Assembly: GCA_038276395.1 (NCBI GenBank)
Contig: JBBQAA010000085.1
Location: forward strand, 1 to 23,265
Reading direction: 5' to 3'
DNA: 23,265 nt
DNA from: JBBQAA01 sp038276395
GTDB lineage: Bacteria; Actinomycetota; Thermoleophilia; Solirubrobacterales; Solirubrobacteraceae
Of this stretch, positions 22,092 through 23,265 are shown one piece after another. The first letter of the stretch is position 1, and each line of letters begins with the position of its first letter. Below the pieces are notes generated by a model. It saw nothing but the letters and a program-made list of their open reading frames with translations. It did not search any database and was not told the origin of the DNA. The position numbers and the translations under genes were made by a program.

Positions 22092-22429
22092 CAGGTAGCC
22101 GGGGCTCTGACGCGGCGCTCGCCGTCCTTGCCGTGCTCATCGGCCTGTTTGCCTGCCTCCTCGTCCAAGGGGAATGCTTCGAGATCGAGACCGAGCTTCG
22201 AGGAAGGCCAGTAGTTGGCACGGCGCGCGCGGCGTATTGCGGCCCGATCGATCACTGGTACCGCTGGCTGCTGTTTCCTGTTGTCGCGCTCATCTTGGCC
22301 GGAGCGATCTCCCGACTGCTGCGAAGCACCCGGCACGCTCGCGCCATCGCAGCCGTCGTACTTGTCGCGGTTGCCTTTCTCAACGCGGGCTACGTGGGCA
22401 GCCTCACCTACTTCTTTCCCGGCCCCTAG
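22088..22429 (+). CDS. Small membrane protein coupled to the integrase
   Basis: 113 residues, no family recognised. Three predicted transmembrane helices: about residues 9-27 (ALAVLAVLIGLFACLLV), 60-77 (WLLFPVVALILAGAI) and 88-105 (IAAVVLVAVAFLNAGYVGSL). Between the first two is a hydrophilic loop with two cysteines (GECFEIETELRG..., AYCGPID) that could form a disulfide. Its ATG overlaps the integrase stop in an ATGA, so translation is probably coupled. Integrase-coupled small membrane proteins are unusual cargo; superinfection exclusion or a lifestyle-control role would be guesses. Base composition is lower in GC than the core genes nearby, as expected for acquired DNA. Confidence 0.7.
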   Translation: MTGSRGSDAALAVLAVLIGLFACLLVQGECFEIETELRGRPVVGTARAAYCGPIDHWYRWLLFPVVALILAGAISRLLRSTRHARAIAAVVLVAVAFLNAGYVGSLTYFFPGP

Positions 22430-22439
22430 CTAGGGGTTT
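22423..22439 (+). terminator. Palindrome at the membrane-protein stop codon
   Basis: CCCCTA-GC-TAGGGG (22423-22436) followed by TTT. It includes the stop codon and abuts the presumed left end of the IS element. The 2-nt loop is too tight, so one pair would open. Weak terminator or IS target site. Confidence 0.4.
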
Positions 22440-22510
22440 GAGCCGGACCGGGTTTCGCGGAGACCTGATTTCGAGGGTTCTGTCCTCGGGAGAAGGGAGC
22501 CTGCCTGGTT

Positions 22511-22810
22511 ATGGGACGTCCGAAGAAGTACCCCGATGAGCTTGTTCAGCGTGGTGTGAGGCTGGCGCTTGAGTCCGAGCGGCCGATCGCGCAGATCGCC
22601 GCCGATCTCGGTATGCATCCGGAGGCGCTGCGCAAGAAGGTCCGTCAGCACGAGGTCGATGCCGGTCTGAAGCCTGGCATGAGCGCCGTGGAGCGGGATG
22701 AGATCCGTTCGTTGAAGCGGGAGAACTTTGAGCTGCGCCGCGCGAACGAGATCTTGAAGGCTGCCTCGGTGTTTTTCGCCAAGGAGCTCGACGTAGACCG
22801 GACGAGGTGA
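22511..22810 (+). CDS. IS3-family transposase OrfA
   Basis: 99 residues. Residues about 1-55 form the helix-turn-helix DNA-binding domain (GRPKKYPDELVQRGVRLALE, PIAQIAADLGMHPEALRKKVRQ). Residues 65-95 form a leucine-zipper-like coiled coil (RDEIRSLKRENFELRRANEILKAAS) used for oligomerisation. ATG at 22511 is 72 bp from the presumed IS left end. In intact IS3 elements a -1 frameshift fuses OrfA to OrfB. Here orfB is in the -1 frame and overlaps by GTGA, but the obvious slippery site GTTTTTC (22771-22777) is not an ideal heptamer. The ORF is intact, and without OrfB such proteins can act as repressors of transposition. Confidence 0.93.
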   Translation: MGRPKKYPDELVQRGVRLALESERPIAQIAADLGMHPEALRKKVRQHEVDAGLKPGMSAVERDEIRSLKRENFELRRANEILKAASVFFAKELDVDRTR

Positions 22811-23255
22811 GCCGCTTCATTGATGAATATCGCGGCCGCTTTGGCGTCGAGCCGATCTGTGAGGTCCTGGGCGTGTCGGCGTCCGCCTTCTATGAGCGAG
22901 CCCGCGGGCGCCGCTCGGCCCGAGCCATCGAGGATGAGCGGCTGCTCGAGCGGATCCGCAAGACCCACAAAGAGAACTTCGAGGCCTATGGCTACCGACG
23001 GACGTGGCTGGCGCTCCGCCGGGCCGGGGAGAACGCGCCGCGCTGCCAGGTCCAGCGGCTGATGCGCGAACATGGCATCTGCGGCGCCAAATCTGGCAGA
23101 CCCGAACCCAACTCGAGCTCGCCATCCTCGAATACGTCGGCTGGTTCAACGACGCCCGCCTGCACGAGGCGCTCGGCTACCTGCCGCCGGCCGAGTTCGA
23201 AGCCCTCGCCGCCGCCCGGAACCAGGAAACGAGCGAGAGAATGATCTACTGCTAA
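22807..23255 (+). pseudogene. IS3-family transposase OrfB, catalytic core deleted
   Basis: The N-terminal HTH_21 region is present (SRFIDEYRGRFGVEPICEVL, then YGYRRTWLALRRAGE and VQRLMREHGICGAK). At about 23085-23090 the sequence jumps, with a frame change, straight to the C-terminal end of the family (IWQTRTQLELAILEYVGWFN, then LHEALGYLPPAEFEAL), which ends at 23255. A full OrfB is about 280-300 residues, so roughly 150 residues holding all three catalytic acidic residues (DDE) are missing. The shifted frame from 22807 stays open to 23244 but its last 50 residues are not homologous to anything in the family. Non-functional. Confidence 0.88.
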
Positions 23256-23265
23256 GAACAACCAA

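Larger units (their letters stand above)
22439..23265 (+). mobile_element. IS3-family insertion sequence, internally deleted, right end not reached
   Basis: A probable left terminal inverted repeat starts with TGAGCC at 22439 (TG is the IS3-type tip) and includes CCGGGTTTCGCGGAGAC, a sequence I associate with actinobacterial IS3 elements. Then come orfA and a deleted orfB in the usual overlapping arrangement. The window ends 10 bp after the orfB stop; the right inverted repeat and any target duplication would lie just beyond. With the catalytic core lost it cannot move by its own transposase. Confidence 0.8.

Noticed and set aside
22771..22777. GTTTTTC as a programmed -1 frameshift site in the IS3 element
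   Set aside because: It does not fit the X-XXY-YYZ rule at the P site, and orfB is broken, so frameshifting could not be judged.
6904..23255. TGA stops as possible selenocysteine codons
   Set aside because: Genes ending in TGA here end at the normal family C terminus, with no homologous continuation seen after the stop.

Overview
The window is high-GC DNA (mostly G/C at third codon positions) with short intergenic gaps and many GTG/TTG starts. Gene content (7Fe ferredoxin, DUF2342 zincin, PAC2 protein, actinobacterial-type MscL, Mrp without CxxC, stand-alone LigD polymerase domain) points to an actinobacterium. A Thermoleophilia/Solirubrobacterales-like lineage is my inference, not proven here.

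Layout. 1-1344: 3' end of groEL with a perfect terminator, then a small ABM monooxygenase-like gene. 1561-3796 (minus): citrate synthase followed by an EAL (c-di-GMP phosphodiesterase) gene broken by several one-base losses. 3821-5665 (plus): amidase and mscL, the latter with no standard start codon. 5675-8172: NAD(P)-binding epimerase-like gene, 7Fe ferredoxin, Mrp Fe-S carrier. 8262-9078: hairpin cluster and a basic, histone-H1-like coiled-coil protein with its promoter and a candidate operator. 9114-11184 (minus): DUF2342 metalloprotease and an inositol-monophosphatase-family enzyme separated by a 174-bp imperfect palindrome. 11207-14368: a 1053-aa UvrD-like helicase fused to an Fe-S PD-(D/E)XK nuclease. 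14369-14688: non-coding convergent gap with a potential three-way-junction fold. 14689-17834: PAC2 protein, YhaM-like OB/HD exonuclease, LigD-type polymerase, GFA-family protein. 17852-20655 (minus): lipoprotein cupredoxin with a Lys-Pro linker, a secreted four-Cys protein, and a Tat-exported phospholipase C/acid phosphatase.

20740-20832 is a selenocysteine tRNA (anticodon TCA). A tyrosine integrase begins about 100 bp downstream, followed by a small membrane protein and an IS3-family element with its catalytic core deleted. This looks like the left end of an integrative element using selC as its attachment site; the right end lies outside the window.

A theme across the window: most genes that start a transcription unit have a TANNNT -10 box 6-9 nt (usually exactly 7) before the start codon and no Shine-Dalgarno sequence, the pattern of leaderless mRNAs. 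Several divergent pairs are separated by only 22-40 bp, and in at least one the two opposing -10 boxes share the same TA. The selC -10 box also sits 7 nt before the tRNA 5' end. Genes with a Shine-Dalgarno (mscL, the H1-like gene, the cupredoxin) are internal to operons or have a longer leader. No single novel defence or biosynthetic system is evident; the most unusual items are the selC-linked element, the 174-bp palindrome, the mscL start and the leaderless/divergent promoter architecture.
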